A stretch of DNA of 64,000 bases from Macrobrachium rosenbergii (taxonomy: Eukaryota > Arthropoda > Malacostraca > Decapoda > Palaemonidae), in assembly GCF_040412425.1 (NCBI RefSeq), contig NC_089788.1, positions 69,701,220-69,765,219 of the forward strand, in the 5' to 3' direction. This document shows positions 49,321 through 61,974 of this stretch, one piece after another (position 1 is the first letter of the stretch; the number at the start of each line of letters is the position of its first letter). Both the position numbers and the translations under genes were made by a program. The notes under the pieces were generated by a model, which searched no databases, was not told the origin of the DNA, and saw only the letters and a list, made by a program, of their open reading frames with translations.

Positions 49321-49463
49321 CCGGTCACTCCAGCTACTCAATTTAGGGCAAAATTCAGCTCGATATGACACCTTGTACTAATAACCAGATCCAATATCAT
49401 TGTTTTCAATAATTGCAGTTAATAGCATCGAAGTACACAAAGGGCAGGGCCTTGACGAGGTAA

Positions 49464-49466
<3 letters not shown>

Positions 49467-49541
<75 letters not shown>
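49467..49541. repeat. (CT)n microsatellite
   Basis: About 37 CT units. Confidence 0.97.
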
Positions 49542-49545
<4 letters not shown>

Positions 49546-49702
49546 GAATGATCGTCAGGTAGCATCTCAACTGATTCCTCATTTCGAAGATATGTAAACG
49601 TGTAGTTCGTTCGATATCTCTCTCGTGGAACGATCATCAGGTAATCTCTCTCACCAATGATTCCTCATTTCGAAGATATATAAACGTGTAGTTCGATATC
49701 GT

Positions 49703-49704
<2 letters not shown>
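49541..49704. repeat. ~80-bp tandem duplication between CT arrays
   Basis: cgtggaatgatcgtcaggta and attcctcatttcgaagatat occur at 49541-49617 and again at 49623-49702, each preceded by CT sequence. Confidence 0.92.

Positions 49705-49780
<76 letters not shown>
49705..49780. repeat. (TC)n microsatellite
   Basis: About 38 TC units. Confidence 0.97.
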
Positions 49781-49783
<3 letters not shown>

Positions 49784-50004
49784 TAAAACTCCCACCAGTA
49801 AGCTTCCCCTATCAAAAAGCGCCATTCTTCCCTTCTTAGCCTTGGAGGAGGAGGAGTAGGAGGAGGAGGAGGACGTGGACGTGTCTGTCAGTCATGTTAA
49901 GAGGACAGGATAGGGACGTGTACCTCCTGGATGTCCCATCGCATTTGTTGATATTTATTATTATATACGGAGAGGGGCGTTGTTTTTTTTTTTTTCGTCG
50001 AAAA

Positions 50005-51310
50005 TAGTTACAGAAGACCAAGTTTATATAGTCTGTTCTGTGTATCAGTTTTATTTAAATAGTTACAGAAGACCAGTTTATATAGTCTGTTCTGTGTATC
50101 AGTTTTATTTAAATAGTTACAGGAGACCAGTTTATACAGTCTGTTCTGTGTATCAGTTTTATTTAAACAGTTACAGAAGACCAAGTTTATATAGTCTGTT
50201 CTGTGTATCAGTTTTATTTAAACAGTTACAGAAGACCAACTTTATATAGTCTGTTCTGTGTATCAGTTTTATTTAAACAGTTACGAAGACCAAGGTTATA
50301 TAGTCTGTTTTGTGTATCAGTTTTATTTAAACAGTTACAGAAGACCAGTTTGTATAGTCTGTTCTGTGTATCAGTTTTATTTAAACAGTTACAGAAGACC
50401 AAGTTTATATAGTCTGTTCTGTGTATCAGTTTTATTTAAACAGTTACAGAAGACCAAGTTTATATAGTCTGTTCTGTGTATCAGTTTTATTTAAACAGTT
50501 ACAGAAGACCAACTTTATATAGTCTGTTCTGTGTATCAGTTTTATTTAAACAGTTACAGAAGACCAACTTTATATAGTCTGTTCTGTGTATCAGTTTTAT
50601 TTAAACAGTTACAGAAGACCAACTTTATATAGTCTGTTCTGTGTATCAGTTTTATTTAAATAGTTACAGGAGACCAGTTTATACAGTCTGTTCTGTGTAT
50701 CAGTTTTATTTAAACAGTTACAGAAGACCAAGTTTATATAGTCTGTTCTGTGTATCAGTTTTATTTAAACAGTTACAGAAGACCAACTTTATATAGTCTG
50801 TTCTGTGTATCAGTTTTATTTAAACAGTTACGAAGACCAAGGTTATATAGTCTGTTTTGTGTATCAGTTTTATTTAAACAGTTACAGAAGACCAGTTTGT
50901 ATAGTCTGTTCTGTGTATCAGTTTTATTTAAACAGTTACAGAAGACCAAGTTTATATAGTCTGTTCTGTGTATCAGTTTTATTTAAACAGTTACAGAAGA
51001 CCAAGTTTATATAGTCTGTTCTGTGTATCAGTTTTATTTAAATAGTTACAGAAGACCAGTTTATATAGTCTGTTCTGTGTATCAGTTTTATTTAAACAGT
51101 TACGAAGACCAAGGTTATATAGTCTGTTCTGTGTATCAGTTTTATTTAAACAGTTACAGAAGACCAAGTGTATACTTTCTGTTCTGTGTACCAGTTTTAT
51201 TTAAATAGTTACGGAAGACCATGATTATAGTTTCTGCTGTGTGTGTAAGTTTTATTTAAATAGTAACAGAGGACCAATTTTATATAATCTGCTCTGTGTA
51301 TCAGTTTTAT
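50005..51310. repeat. 55-bp satellite array, about 24 units
   Basis: Each unit contains agttacagaagacca, tatatagtctgttctgtg and tatcagttttatttaaa. Point variants (for example a unit with a deleted CA giving cagttacgaagacc, and one with ttgtatag) allow units to be tracked. Units are less regular at the right end. Repeated small ORFs in the array are by-products of the 55-bp period, which cycles through all three frames. Confidence 0.97.
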
Positions 51311-51847
51311 TTTTGTTAAGTGAAATATTTTCCGTAGCATTATATTAGTCTTACATTGGCAGATCGTTTTGAAGACACCATAGCTAAAGAATATCGTTCA
51401 CGTGAGCGTTTTTCAGTACAATTGAAATATGTGAAACGTACCCCAAATATATTGTCAGATGTCATAGAATCGTGTTCCTTATAAGACTTCCAGAATGATA
51501 AGAGTGGGCGCAAGTACAGTAGATTATTAGTTAAGTATATTTTATCTAGCAAAGTTGTTTACTGTACGAGAATAAACTTGGCCGCTACACTAAACGGTAA
51601 AAGGCAGTTCTTATTTAGCCTTCTGAAAGTCAGTTTTATAAGCTGCCAAAATCAAGTTTGTGTGTGGGATGGTATGCAGGAAGGGAGGAAGGTAGGGAAG
51701 TTTCCTTACGTTTATTAAAACAGGTGGTTTTACCACAAACATACTGAAATTAAACACTTTGCTGTTATATAAAGCACTCAATACGGTGATGTTAATTCCC
51801 TTTCGATGCCTCATCCAAACATTTTCTCCCCTGCTCGATCTTACGTC
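51311..51847. other. Non-coding sequence after the satellite
   Basis: AT-rich; nothing recognised. Confidence 0.4.
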
Positions 51848-52120
51848 AGTGCACTCAAGGGGTGCAATGTAGGCATAACTAAAGGTTCCTTACAGCGTCC
51901 CTTCGGCCCCTAGCTGCAACTCCTGTCATTCCTTTTGCTGTACCTCCATTCATATTATCTTTCTTCCATCTTGCTATCCACCCTCTCCTAACAATTATTT
52001 CAAAGTGCAACAACGAGGTTTTCCTCCTGTTACACCTTTCAAACCTACTTACTCACCACTTCGTTTCCAGCGCTGAATGACATCATAGGTCCCAGTGCTT
52101 GGCCTTTGGCCTAAGCTCTA
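51848..52120 (+). repeat. SINE-like family B, copy 4
   Basis: Includes gtaggcataactaaagg, cccttcggcccctagctgcaa and gcgctgaatgacatcatagg. Confidence 0.85.
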
Positions 52121-52377
52121 CATTCCATTCCTTCGGCCCCTAGCTGCAACCCCTTTCATTCCCTTTACTGTACCTCCATTCATAATCTTTTTCTTCCATC
52201 ATACTTTCCACCCTCTCCTAACAATTGTTTCATGGTGCAACTGCGAGCTTTTCCTCTTGTTACACCTTTCAAACCTTTTTACTGTCAATTTTCGCTTCAG
52301 CGTTGAATGACCTCATAGGTCCCAGCGCTTGGCCTTTGGCCTAAATTCTATATTCTATTCTATTCTATTCTATTCCA
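52121..52377 (+). repeat. SINE-like family B, copy 5, 5'-truncated, with (TTCTA)n tail
   Basis: Joined head-to-tail with copy 4. Starts at cattccttcggcccctagc and ends in about six ctatt units. Confidence 0.87.
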
Positions 52378-54563
52378 CTGCATGATTATTATCCGCCTTC
52401 TCTCGACACACGGCAGTATAAACACCTACTTGTATTGCGTAAACACAGGGCAAGAGAACGATTCATTCCTTGATCTTGGTGATTACACAATCAATATTGT
52501 CGCTTCGGGTAGATACCATTTATGATTGGTGTAGGTCTTGGAAGGCAGCGTGAGTCAGGTAGCTTATTTGGAGACGCAGGTAGTATATTTTCATTGGGAG
52601 AGGATTAAATAAGACCTGTAGCCCAGAGTATAATTATACTTGGGTCAATATAAATAGTGTTACTATGAGAGGTCCCATTTCTGGTATGACTCATGAATAT
52701 TAATACTGATATTGTTGCTGCTATTATTACAAGCCAAGCTGCAATCCTAGTTGGGAAAATAGAATCCTACAAACTGAAAAGATAGGTAACAAAGACTTCA
52801 AATAAGGCAAACAGCAAGTAAAAAAAAAAAAAAAAAAAAAAAACAATTGTGACGTGAGACTTAAGTCTACCTTCTCAACAAGATGCATTTGCACCAAGTG
52901 TGAATTTCAAGTTCCATTGAGAAAACTGCATGACTAATTCCATAATACGGTTAGTGCTAGAACGAAATTTCTTTAAATCTTATGTTGAAGCACACAAAAT
53001 AAAAGGCATATCTTTTTAGAATTTATTTTATATATAGTATTACGTGGGGAATGGTAACGTGTGGGGAGAACTATGAGAAAAATTTGAAGAAAATGCGCGT
53101 TGAGTTAATTGAGCCATGGTGCTAAATTTGATACCAAGGTTTTTTATATATTATATATAGGTTATGTTTTATTGTAGTACCATTTGGCAGTTTTGGAATT
53201 TGTCTGGGATCTTTGTGTTGTAGCATTCTGTTGTACCAACTACTCTAATGATATCACCTAGAGCTGGCAAAAACAATTCAAGACTGTTGCATCAGCCCAT
53301 CTGTACTTTAGTAAAAGGCTGCTAAACATGGTATCTAGCGTTTTCAAATACAACTGTAACCAATATATTTAATTTCATTTTTGAAATATTTTGATAATTC
53401 CGGGTATAAAAAGAAAAAAAATTAAGGATTGTCATACGCTCACGATTTTCAACACTCGCCCAAATTTCGAATCTTATCTTAATCACCCCTTTGCGTTGTA
53501 ACCGTTTTCTATTAGTCCACTGTCCAAAGAAAACTAGCTAACTTTATGATGGCATACTGTATTTTCCTTCCCTCATCCTTGTGGCTTCAAATTGTAAATA
53601 TACATCTCCGTCCCCTCCTCATACATATTGATATAAGCTTGCATATTCATTGCGTAACTGTTCTGCAAGAGTATGGGGGCGTCTTGATTGGAGACTTCTT
53701 TTTTGTTGTCTTCAGTCTTATCAAGATGTACGAAGAAACTTGTTGGGCGTATGAGGCTTGAATACTAATTAAGTTGATAGTGATATAGAACCAGAGGTTT
53801 GGGACTTGGTGAAGGTAGAGAATAAAAGGTCTTGTTGGTGAGCTATATTCGGGCACAGGATAGTGAACGGTTAGAATATCTGATCGTCAGTCTGTTTTTT
53901 CCACTCATTCACTCTTGAGTATATTGACGAGACATTATTATTCCTGGAAGGAAGTTTTTGTGATTTCTTAAAACTGTTTCTTTTAGCCGTCTCGTCGTAC
54001 CGATGGTCATGAGAACTTTGTTAACCTTTAGCTTGCATAGTTTGCCATGATTCAGTCTTCGTGTCCCTTTGATGTACGAGATAGCCTTTGTCATACATTT
54101 CAAAACGGACGTTGCAGGTTCATTTGCAATACCTGCAAGTTCCATAAATGGACGTTGGATTCAGCAGCTTGCTTAAGAATCTGCCTGTTTCGAGACTCTA
54201 AAGGTCATCTGTCATTTTGCTCTCTTACGTCATGCATGATGACATCAGCTCTGTATTATCCGAGTATATTTACACATTTTTAAATGAAAATAAATATAGT
54301 TCTTTCAGTATTCATGTCTCATTTCATTTTCATATTGAAATTCAGGAAGCTGACGGATGATTGAGTTTAATTTCCCTTCGTTCCACAGTTGATGTCAGAT
54401 GCCATCGCAGCTTGTTCATTATCCTCCATGAGCTGATTCTAATGCATAGCTCACAAGTCTGGACATTAATCAGTGTCTTGGCTGCAGTGCAAACCTTATA
54501 AGGAACCAGGCGGTGTTGGTATCTGTGAGCTGTTTTTTTCTGAAATCTAATTCTGTATACATT

Positions 54564-54571
<8 letters not shown>

Positions 54572-54609
<38 letters not shown>
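54572..54609. repeat. (GA)n microsatellite
   Basis: About 19 GA units, against the prevailing CT polarity of this half of the window. Confidence 0.97.
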
Positions 54610-54614
<5 letters not shown>

Positions 54615-54665
54615 AAACAAAACCTCTCGTCATTTAACCATTATGTTAGTAAACTTGATACCATC

Positions 54666-54668
<3 letters not shown>

Positions 54669-54698
<30 letters not shown>
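54669..54698. repeat. (GA)n microsatellite
   Basis: About 15 GA units. Confidence 0.97.
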
Positions 54699-54703
<5 letters not shown>

Positions 54704-56035
54704 TTCAGGGCGTGTGGTAAAACTTGCACTACAGGAGCAAAGGACAGAGGTCACATTGTGATACAAATAGGGACAGAATGGATATCGTTTATAATATTAA
54801 TGCTCGCATACTGGAAGATAATTGTGTCATGACTTTGATGGAATTTCAGGATCTCCCATGAAAGTATTTTCAGTACCACGATAGACAAGCTGGTGGTAAT
54901 GTACAATTCGCTGCTTTAGGTTAACAGTCTGATTTGGCTTTTAAGGAAACAGGTCCAGTGACATTTCCCCCCTGTGGAGTCGAATTCTGGTTCCTCGTTG
55001 GTAAGGGTAGTTGAACATATCTTCATTTTTCATCGTAGTCGATCCTGCGTAGTTTTTTTTTTTTTCTCAAAGGCGATAGGTTTTAAATCTTAAAGACTAT
55101 TGTTTCATAACGTAGTTTATTCACTTATTCATGGGCCATGAATTTATAAGAATGCGTAATAAAGTAGACTACGGAAGTGCCGTTCACATACCTTTATGGA
55201 ACATTCTTGAAATTTCCACTATGTTTTATGAACTTTTATTTTTTTTATATAACCATTATTGAATTACTTATCCTTTTATGTCATATCCCACCATTTCGTC
55301 TTATTTAACGTTGAATTAACCTTAGGGTCCCAAATGCTCCCGTTTTGTCCCTAAATTCCATACTTCCAACTCTATCCATCTGTTTGCTCGAACTACACAC
55401 TTCCTTTCTTTTCAATAACCATTTGTTTGTTCTATTGAGTGACAAATTTTGGGCCTTCGTGAAACTTCTAACCATTTTTATTTTCCAAAGTTTTTTATTG
55501 TTCATTCTCATGTAGAGTTGCTGGCAGAATTTAATTAATTTATTATGTGTTTTTTATTCATGTATTTTCTTATTTCCCCCAAAGTAGAGTGGGAGCTAGG
55601 TTTCTTACAGCCTTGATATATTAGTATTTAAAACAAATGGAACGACAGTCAATGAAGCCATTGTGTCACCGTAGATTTTTTCCCAGTTCGTTTGCTTATA
55701 TTAGCTATTCTGCCCTAAAATGGAAGACTCCAGTATCTGTAAAAATACAGTACTGAGAAAAATGGTAGATACACCCTTGCTTTACTACTGATTTTGCAGA
55801 TACTGGAAATAAGACCCCCTAAATAAAGCATTGAAGAATCATTCTGAAACTGCGGCAACTTGTGTATTAGCGTTTCACGAGTCTAATAGGTAGCATATCT
55901 CAATTTCGAAAATTTTGCAGGTACTGCAGTTTTCCAGGTTAGGGCAGTATTATGATCTTGACGTATCGAGTAGGCAGAATAATGAAACTTTCGTGATTAT
56001 TTCATGCTTGCAAATCCATAGATAATAAATGTCCA

Positions 56036-56365
56036 AACTTTCGAATGTACATCAAAGACGTGAGTACAATGGTAGATGAATTAATAATGTATGTCAAATA
56101 CATGAATATAAAGTCAGATACATTAATAATGTAGGTCACATACACGAATACAAAGTCAGATACATGAATAATTTCGGTCAAATACATGAATACAAAGTCA
56201 GATAAATTGTTAAGGTAGGTTAAATACATTAATACAAAGTCAGATGAATGAATAATGTAGGTCAAATACATGAATACAAAGTCAGATAAATGAATAAGGT
56301 AGGTCAAATACGTTAATACAAAGTCAGGTGATTTAATAAGGTAGGTCAAATACATGAATACAAAG
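56036..56365. repeat. 42-bp minisatellite, about eight units
   Basis: Units hold gtaggtcaaatacatgaata and caaagtcagata. Because 42 is a multiple of three, the minus strand stays open for 117 codons with a 14-residue repeat (YLTYLIHLSDFVFM-like). Confidence 0.93.
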
Positions 56366-56430
56366 CCATCGTAACAGATTTATTGAGAAAGAACTTATTA
56401 AAGCCGTACAACGCAGTTTTTTCACAGAAA

Positions 56431-56432
<2 letters not shown>

Positions 56433-56498
<66 letters not shown>
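56433..56498. repeat. (CT)n microsatellite
   Basis: About 33 CT units. Confidence 0.97.
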
Positions 56499-56499
<1 letters not shown>

Positions 56500-56788
56500 G
56501 CGCTAGGTGCTTCATCAGACCCAGAAAAGCACTTTGTCATGGGACTCGTCTTCCACCTTGCACTGCAGTCATCAGATCGGTTCCTTTGTGTCTTTGCTGA
56601 CGATTCCTAATGATCAAGCCTCCTGTCCAAACACGGGACTTGATCCTAGTCTTGTGAGATTAGTTTCTTCATAAATAATGATAGATTTAAAGCAGTAATG
56701 GAATGCAGTCAATAAACTACTTCTCTCTCAAGGACTAATTCCCCGTCTTACCCCTTCCGCAACCCAAATCTGGGCAATATCACGAAGG

Positions 56789-56791
<3 letters not shown>

Positions 56792-56836
<45 letters not shown>
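56792..56836. repeat. (CT)n microsatellite
   Basis: About 22 CT units. Confidence 0.97.
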
Positions 56837-56838
<2 letters not shown>

Positions 56839-57100
56839 AAAAAAAAAGAATGGTTCCGCCAACACTGCTCAGTCTTACTAATCCGCTATTTTATGTCTCA
56901 GGCGATATGTACTTATCATAACATTAAAGTTTCTCTTTGGTCCCTCAGTGTTATTTGTTTTATCTGGTAAATGATAATCACGTTTCCTGAGACATCGGTG
57001 CTTAATTTCCTAAATGAGGTGAATGTATTACATGGGGATGTACTGTAGTACTGCTGTCTATTGATAGATAGATTTATTGCTCCTAGTGCGGGTACGAGTT

Positions 57101-57119
57101 CCTTCTTCTTCTTCTTCTT

Positions 57120-57150
<31 letters not shown>

Positions 57151-57446
57151 AGTTATTGTAATTTTCCCTTCTTCTTCTTCTTCTTAAGTTGTTGTAATTT
57201 TCCCTTCTTCTTCTTATTAAGTTATTGTAATTTTCCCTTCTTCTTTTTCTGCTTCTTCTTCTTCTTCTGCTTCTTCTTCTTCTTCTTCTTCTTAAGTTAT
57301 TGTAATTTTCCCTTCTTCTTCTTCTTCTTCGTAAGTTATTGTAATTTTCCCTTCTTCTTCTTCTTCTTCTTCTTCTTCTTCTTCTTCTTCTTCTTCTTCT
57401 TCTTTTTAAGTTATTGTAATTTTCCCTTCTTCTTCTTCTTCTTCTT

Positions 57447-57477
<31 letters not shown>

Positions 57478-57520
57478 AGTTATTGTAATTTTCCCATAAG
57501 TTATTGTAATTTTCCCAGTG
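57101..57520. repeat. (CTT)n compound array punctuated by a fixed 18-19 bp motif
   Basis: Runs of CTT of different lengths are separated by aagttattgtaattttccc, which occurs about eight times. The 194-codon Phe-rich plus-strand ORF across it is an artefact. Confidence 0.95.
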
Positions 57521-58143
57521 AAGCCAAATATCTCAGCGGTTATAGCCTCCTTGCAGACTTCCCACAAGAACTGGTATCTGTTTATTGCTGTGTCCTTGGG
57601 GTTATTTTTGTCCTGTCCTTTGCAAGGTCAAGTTTTTACTCATAATACATTTTGTTGTTGGAGATGTTGCTTGAAGAGCAGAGGAGTAATTGCTAACGCT
57701 AGGCTATTATGTGCAACAGTTTTTATTTTATTGTTATATTGTTGTTTTCATCAAAGCTGTTTCCGTTAAAAGGCTGTGTCTTTAGAGTTGAAAAGCAAAC
57801 TCCCACATCCATTCTTTAATGGCAGCACTGAAGTTGAACCTTTGTAGAGACTCAGCACGGCATCAACCACTTCTTAAGGGAACAAAAATGCCTTCACGGC
57901 AGCACGTTGATTCCTTTCGGATGTAGTACGTCATCTATTTCTGTTAACGCTCACGCAGCACCTTTTCCCCTTTGTTCTAAGATTTATACTGCATTGTGTG
58001 AAACCAACACTTTCTGAGTCTCAATTCTTCATGTCCTCCTTCCTTCCCAAGCAACAGTTTTGTGTATGTTTATTTTTTTCAATTTTTGTTTTTACCATCA
58101 AACCTCTCCCATTATATCTCATGTACAGATCACACCACAGGTT
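57521..58143. other. Non-coding sequence
   Basis: Nothing recognised between the CTT array and family B copy 6. Confidence 0.4.
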
Positions 58144-58440
58144 GGAATGGAATGGAATATAAGATTTAGCCCAAAAGTCAAGCGCTGAGACATTTGAGGT
58201 CGTTCAGCGCTGAAACGGAAATTTAGAGTAAAAAGGATTGAAAGGTGTATCAGGAGGAAACGATCGCAGTTTCGCTGGGAAACAATTGTTAGAAAAGGGT
58301 GGAAAGTAAAATGGAAGAAAGAGAATATGAACGGAGGCACAGTAAAAGGATTGAAAGGGATTGCGGTTAGGGACCGAAGAGACTCGGCAAAGAACCTTAA
58401 GAAATGCGTGAGGCACACTGACATCAGTACCCCCTTACAG
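58144..58440 (-). repeat. SINE-like family B, copy 6
   Basis: Inverted full-length copy, starting tggaatataagatttagccc and ending cagtacccccttacagg. Confidence 0.87.
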
Positions 58441-58679
58441 GGTTACACCACAAGTTACTGATCTTGTTGCACATCTAAGCCTTTTTTTTACCTGTCAACA
58501 CTTTTCACTCATTTTCAACCATCCTTACTTCTCGGAAGCTGACCAACCGCTTTATGTCAGCAGCTTCCAATCCTTTTTCTCTGTTCATTTATAGCAACCA
58601 TGCTGTTTGTGCTGCAAATAGTCTTCTAAGGGGACTTAATCCTTTTCCAACACAAGAGCATTAAACCTGGTGTCGTTTT

Positions 58680-59035
58680 CCAACGTCGGGTTTGATACTG
58701 ATCGGTTTGCTAGGAGTTTATACCTTAGTCACAGCTAAAATGTGGAATAGCGTGCAGAGTCTAGTTGTGGAATCTTCTCATCTCCACATATTTAAGCGAG
58801 GAGCCATTCGGTCTTGTTCTCTGTTGATGTCCTTTGAATTTCAGGTGTATCGATTTTATTTTCTATTCCCTCACTCTTACTCATTTATCACCTTTTCCCA
58901 TAGCCTGTCTCTCTTTATCACCTTTTCCTATAACCTGTCTCTCTTTGCAGGCTGATTTCTCTTAGAAGCCCTCTTGGGAGTCTAGCCTGTTGACTCTGAC
59001 CAGCAGGGCTTTCAGCAGAAAACTTGGAGAAAGAA
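58680..59035 (+). pseudogene. Degenerate LINE-like 3' end
   Basis: The frame gives AKMWNSVQSLVVESSHLHIFKR, which resembles the WNSLP--VV-S--L-IFK motif near the C-terminus of many LINE reverse transcriptases. It is followed by a 29-bp duplication (atcaccttttcc-ata-cctgtctctcttt) and a 3' segment shared with 31080-31163. Confidence 0.55.
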
Positions 59036-59190
59036 AGAAATAAATACATTCGGACATCTCCTGATGTCAGTCTTGATAGCCATTAATCGAGGGAAAATGT
59101 TGCTAGTTATAGAGGAACAGATGTTGGTAGTGATCACCATTACCACATTAAAGTACCTGGCATTAAAAAAATGCTTGTATCTAGGTTTTC

Positions 59191-59495
59191 CCGTAGGGGG
59201 CTAGTGCCGTCAGTGGTGCACTGTAGGCATTACTTCAGGTTCTTTGCGGCTCCCTTCGACCCCTAGCTGCAACCCCTTTCACTCCTTATAATGTCCCTCT
59301 ATTCTTAATCTCTTTCTTCCATCTTGCTACCCACCTATCCACCTTCTCCTAACAATTGTTTCATAGTGCATCTGCGAGGTTTTCCTCCTCTTACACCCTT
59401 CAAACCTTTCTACTGTCAATTTCCGTTTCAGCGCTGAATGACCTCATAGGTCCCAGCGCTTGGCCTTTTGCCTAAATTCTATATTACTTCCGTCC
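59191..59495 (+). repeat. SINE-like family B, copy 7
   Basis: Starts cccgtagggggctagtgcc and ends cctaaattctatatta. The words gtatctagg and tt-ta occur just before and after it (59178, 59506), a possible target duplication. Confidence 0.87.
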
Positions 59496-60481
59496 TGTAT
59501 CTAGGTTTAATATAATAAATGTTCCTGGAGATGAACATCGAGAAGCTCATATGCAGTTGAATGTCGAAATAGAGCTGCAGTTATAAAAAACAGATCAGAG
59601 GAGGTGCAGATTTAGCGAGGATTAGGTTAGCGTCAGGAATCTGTCTTTTTACGGGAAGAGAGGTTTTTGCATATGTGTGTGGTCAGTAGACAGAAACTTT
59701 GGAGTTTGGATGGGACCTGGGATACAATAAAGAATAACGACAAAAGAAAAATTTACTGTTAAGAGAATTTTATGGAGTAGGCAAAGAATGCAAAATAGAA
59801 CATGCTAAATGTTAATGTAGTGATTTTCAATGAAGATTAAGATTTTTTTCTGTAGATTGTCATATTCATACTGTTAGATCGCCCGTGAAGTATTTTTTGA
59901 AAATACCAGACTGACTGTGCATGCTTCGATTGAATGTCTTGGAATACATCAAATCAATGCATGCATGCACTTTTATTTCCGTATTATAGATTTCTCCCAG
60001 CACTTTCCGTGGTATGAAATTAGTTTTAAACTTTTTATATATAAATGTGTGAAATATTTTTTTGGCAACAGACGTCGCTTTTCCATGCGTCAGAACATGG
60101 GAAAATATAATCGTACTTCTGTTTTATCTCTAAACCTTTTTACCTCTTAATGGTAATCAGTAGAATTGATTATTCGAGTTGCTTTAACATTCTGCCTCTT
60201 AACGGTAATCAGCAGAATTGATTATTACTTTTGACCTCAAGTTGCTTCCTCGTTAAGGCAACCTGAGTGAAGTATTGCATCACTTTAAATGTGCCATTTT
60301 TTACTTTAGAGTTAATAAAGGATCTCTGTATCGTACTGTTTAAATCCTAGAAACGTCACCCAATCCCCGGTGTTGGGACTTTATTGATTAGCGAGACCTG
60401 CTAAAGTAATAAATGTTGGATAGCTTTTGATAAAAATTGACATATAATAACATTAATCTATATGTGTTTGTATGATAAACA
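59496..60481. other. Non-coding sequence
   Basis: AT-rich. The only structure seen is a local duplication of ctcttaa-ggtaatcag-agaattgatta at about 60145-60180 and 60196-60228. Confidence 0.45.
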
Positions 60482-60765
60482 AAAGTTAAGTATACCTTAG
60501 TTTAACCAGACCACTGAGCCGATCAACAGCTCTCCTAGGGCTGGCCCGAAGGATTAGACTCATTTTACGTGGCTAAGAACCAATTGGTTACGTAGCAACG
60601 GGACCTACAGCTTATTGTGGAATCTGAACCACATTATAGCGAGAAATGAATTTCTATCATCAGAAATAAATTCCTCTAATTCTTCATTGGACGGCCGGAG
60701 AATCGAACGCGGGCCTAGCAGAGTGCTAGCCGAGTATGATATCGACCCATCCAATGAGGAACTTA
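60482..60765 (-). mobile_element. SINE-A copy 4, full length, inverted
   Basis: Reverse complement of the family, with the B-box-like segment near 60697-60708. Flanked by an 11-bp duplication, tatgataaaca (60471-60481 and 60766-60776). Confidence 0.87.
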
Positions 60766-60979
60766 TATGATAAACAGGTGTTACAGCATCGAAGGTCGGT
60801 GTTTATGAGATAAGAGTCAGATTAACATCACGTCCTGTAAAAAGATGCCAATTAACCTAGTTGATCGAGGGCATGCACTGGCGTCATTCATGGTTGCACC
60901 CTAAAATATTTATTACGTTCAGAAAGTTTGCCGAAATGTTTACAGTGCGAAGTCTGTGGAATGTATGAGCAGATGTGGC

Positions 60980-60980
<1 letters not shown>

Positions 60981-61039
<59 letters not shown>
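60981..61039. repeat. (TC)n then (TG)n compound microsatellite
   Basis: TC to 61025, then TG. Confidence 0.97.
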
Positions 61040-61273
61040 AACATCTGTTTCTCAGTGCAGATACGGTTTTTATAGATTCCTATGCAAGTGGTAGACACTT
61101 TCCTTCCTTAGGCAAAACATCCAATTTCTCTGTTAAGATTGTTTGCAGCGACAGACGCCGAGATGTCACAATACAGCGGGCTTATGACCACACACACACA
61201 CAATATATATATATATATATATGTGTGTGTGTTTGTATGTCTGTCTGTCTGTATGTATATATGTTTATGTGTA

Positions 61274-61379
<106 letters not shown>

Positions 61380-61570
61380 ATAGAGGACAGTGTAGAACGA
61401 ACCTTTTCGTTGGCCCCCCTCCAATCCCAAACAGATTATGATAATGCTTCCCCAACCCGAAACCTTCTGCATTCATTTTGCAATTAATTTTGGCCTTGGA
61501 CGTATTTTTCTTATACTGTTGACAGATATCCTTATATGTTGATAGAAATATAAATTCTCTATTTTGATAA

Positions 61571-61573
<3 letters not shown>

Positions 61574-61654
<81 letters not shown>
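61574..61654. repeat. (CT)n microsatellite
   Basis: About 40 CT units. Confidence 0.97.
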
Positions 61655-61656
<2 letters not shown>

Positions 61657-61974
61657 AAAAATAAAAGAAAAAATGAAGTGTTTTATAGATATTGTGGAAG
61701 GTCGGGTTGAATAACAAGCACACTAATGACTGAAGCATCCAAGGTCTAAAATTTAGACCTTGGAGGCATCACTGTCCCATTGTTGTGTTATAAATGTAGA
61801 ATGTGTGTAAGTACGTACTGTATTGTGTATTCGTAATATCTCAGACGAAAGTAACAGGGGAAAAATGTAGTGTCGAAACCCACTTAATTCTGAACTGCGC
61901 TTACTAGGAATAAGAACACATTCAAATGAAGTGGAAGATTGCAGTAACTATTTCAGTATGCTGTTGTTGTCCTC

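Larger units (their letters stand above)
52378..56030. other. Non-coding, probably intronic
   Basis: Contains a 23-bp poly-A run near 52820 and two GA arrays (54572-54609, 54669-54698). No exon or repeat family recognised. Confidence 0.45.

Noticed and set aside
50005..51310. Possible CRISPR-like array
   Set aside because: Units are contiguous 55-mers with no unique spacers, in eukaryotic intronic DNA; it is a satellite.
53909..54283. ORFs on both strands with a vaguely polymerase-like look
   Set aside because: No motif could be named and no splice context was found.
57061..57645. 194-codon Phe-rich ORF
   Set aside because: Entirely a translation of the CTT array and its interruptions; no start or splice context and no protein family.
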